A stretch of DNA of 64,000 nucleotides. Origin: Brenneria izadpanahii (GTDB lineage: Bacteria > Pseudomonadota > Gammaproteobacteria > Enterobacterales > Enterobacteriaceae). Numbering within the stretch: the stretch's first letter is position 1; every line of letters starts with the position of its first letter. This document shows positions 63,900 through 64,000 of this stretch, in pieces. Under the pieces are notes generated by a model. That model ran no database searches. It saw nothing but the letters and a program-made list of their open reading frames with translations, and was not told where the DNA came from. A program made the position numbers and the translations under genes. The stretch spans positions 5,022,001 to 5,086,000 of the forward strand of contig NZ_CP050854.1 in NCBI RefSeq assembly GCF_017569925.1, in the 5' to 3' direction.

Positions 63900-64000
63900 T
63901 GGTAACGCAATGGCCTTATCCGGCTATCGTCGCCCATCGCGGCGGCGGCTCACTGGCGCCGGAAAACACATTGGCCGCGATTGATGTAGGCGCCGGTTTC
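63899..64000 (+). CDS. ugpQ: Glycerophosphodiester phosphodiesterase UgpQ, N-terminal fragment cut by window end
   Basis: 34 codons are visible ([29 protein letters not shown]). The HRG motif with Glu after the Asn-rich turn (PENT) is the catalytic His/Arg and metal-binding part of the GDPD family. UgpQ hydrolyses glycerophosphodiesters to glycerol-3-phosphate plus an alcohol, in the cytosol, after uptake by UgpBAEC. Start overlaps the ugpC stop. The rest lies beyond the window. Confidence 0.95.
   Translation, partial: MVTQWPYPAIVAHRGGGSLAPENTLAAIDVGAGF

Overview
This window reads as chromosomal core of a Gram-negative enterobacterium (order Enterobacterales). The proteins closely match my recollection of E. 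coli orthologues and most blocks keep the E. coli gene order. The probable family is Pectobacteriaceae (Brenneria, Dickeya, Pectobacterium and relatives). That is inferred from agmatine-degradation genes, a SotB-type sugar exporter and a HrpL-type promoter driving a type III effector/chaperone pair. I cannot name the genus from sequence alone.

Layout. 1-4 kb: 3' end of trmA, yijD, fabR, sthA and oxyR. 4.6-10 kb: the methionine regulon metF, metL, metB and metJ, with tandem MetJ boxes in front of metF and between metB and metJ. 10-19 kb: rpmE, priA, cytR, ftsN, the heat-shock pair hslV-hslU, menA, rraA and zapB. 19.5-26 kb: glycerol uptake (glpF, glpK) separated from glpX by a divergent cysteine-desulfidase-like gene and a GntR-like LacI regulator. 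26-36.5 kb: fpr, yiiR, yiiQ, tpiA, aguA/aguB, a two-gene type III effector/chaperone operon, pfkA, fieF and sotB. 36.7-48.6 kb: the E. coli 78-minute block dcrB, yhhQ, tusA, zntA, yhhN, a DUF1820 gene, yhhM, yhhL, rsmD, ftsYEX, rpoH and panM. 49-55 kb: the livKHMGF branched-chain amino acid importer followed by an aminotransferase. 55-59 kb: two methyl-accepting chemotaxis proteins. 59.6 kb to the end: the phosphate-regulated ugpBAECQ operon, cut inside ugpQ.

Regulatory logic visible in the DNA: MetJ operators, a near-perfect GlpR operator before glpF, a sigma-32 promoter before hslVU, a sigma-E promoter with an embedded CRP-like palindrome before rpoH, a sigma-28 promoter before one chemoreceptor, three Pho-box heptamers at 11-bp period before ugpB, and a HrpL-type promoter before the effector operon.

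The most notable items are: (1) a self-contained operon at 31.35-33.05 kb encoding a CesT-like chaperone and a YopT/HopN1-type (C58) cysteine protease, with no secretion machinery in the window; (2) two genes, hslU and zntA, each broken by a single missing base in a C/G run, which may be assembly errors; (3) a family of 28-64 bp palindromic repeats with TATACCC...GGGTATA ends in four intergenic regions; (4) an oxyR-metF junction that lacks the ppc/arg genes expected between them. No tRNA, rRNA, CRISPR array, insertion sequence or prophage gene was recognised.
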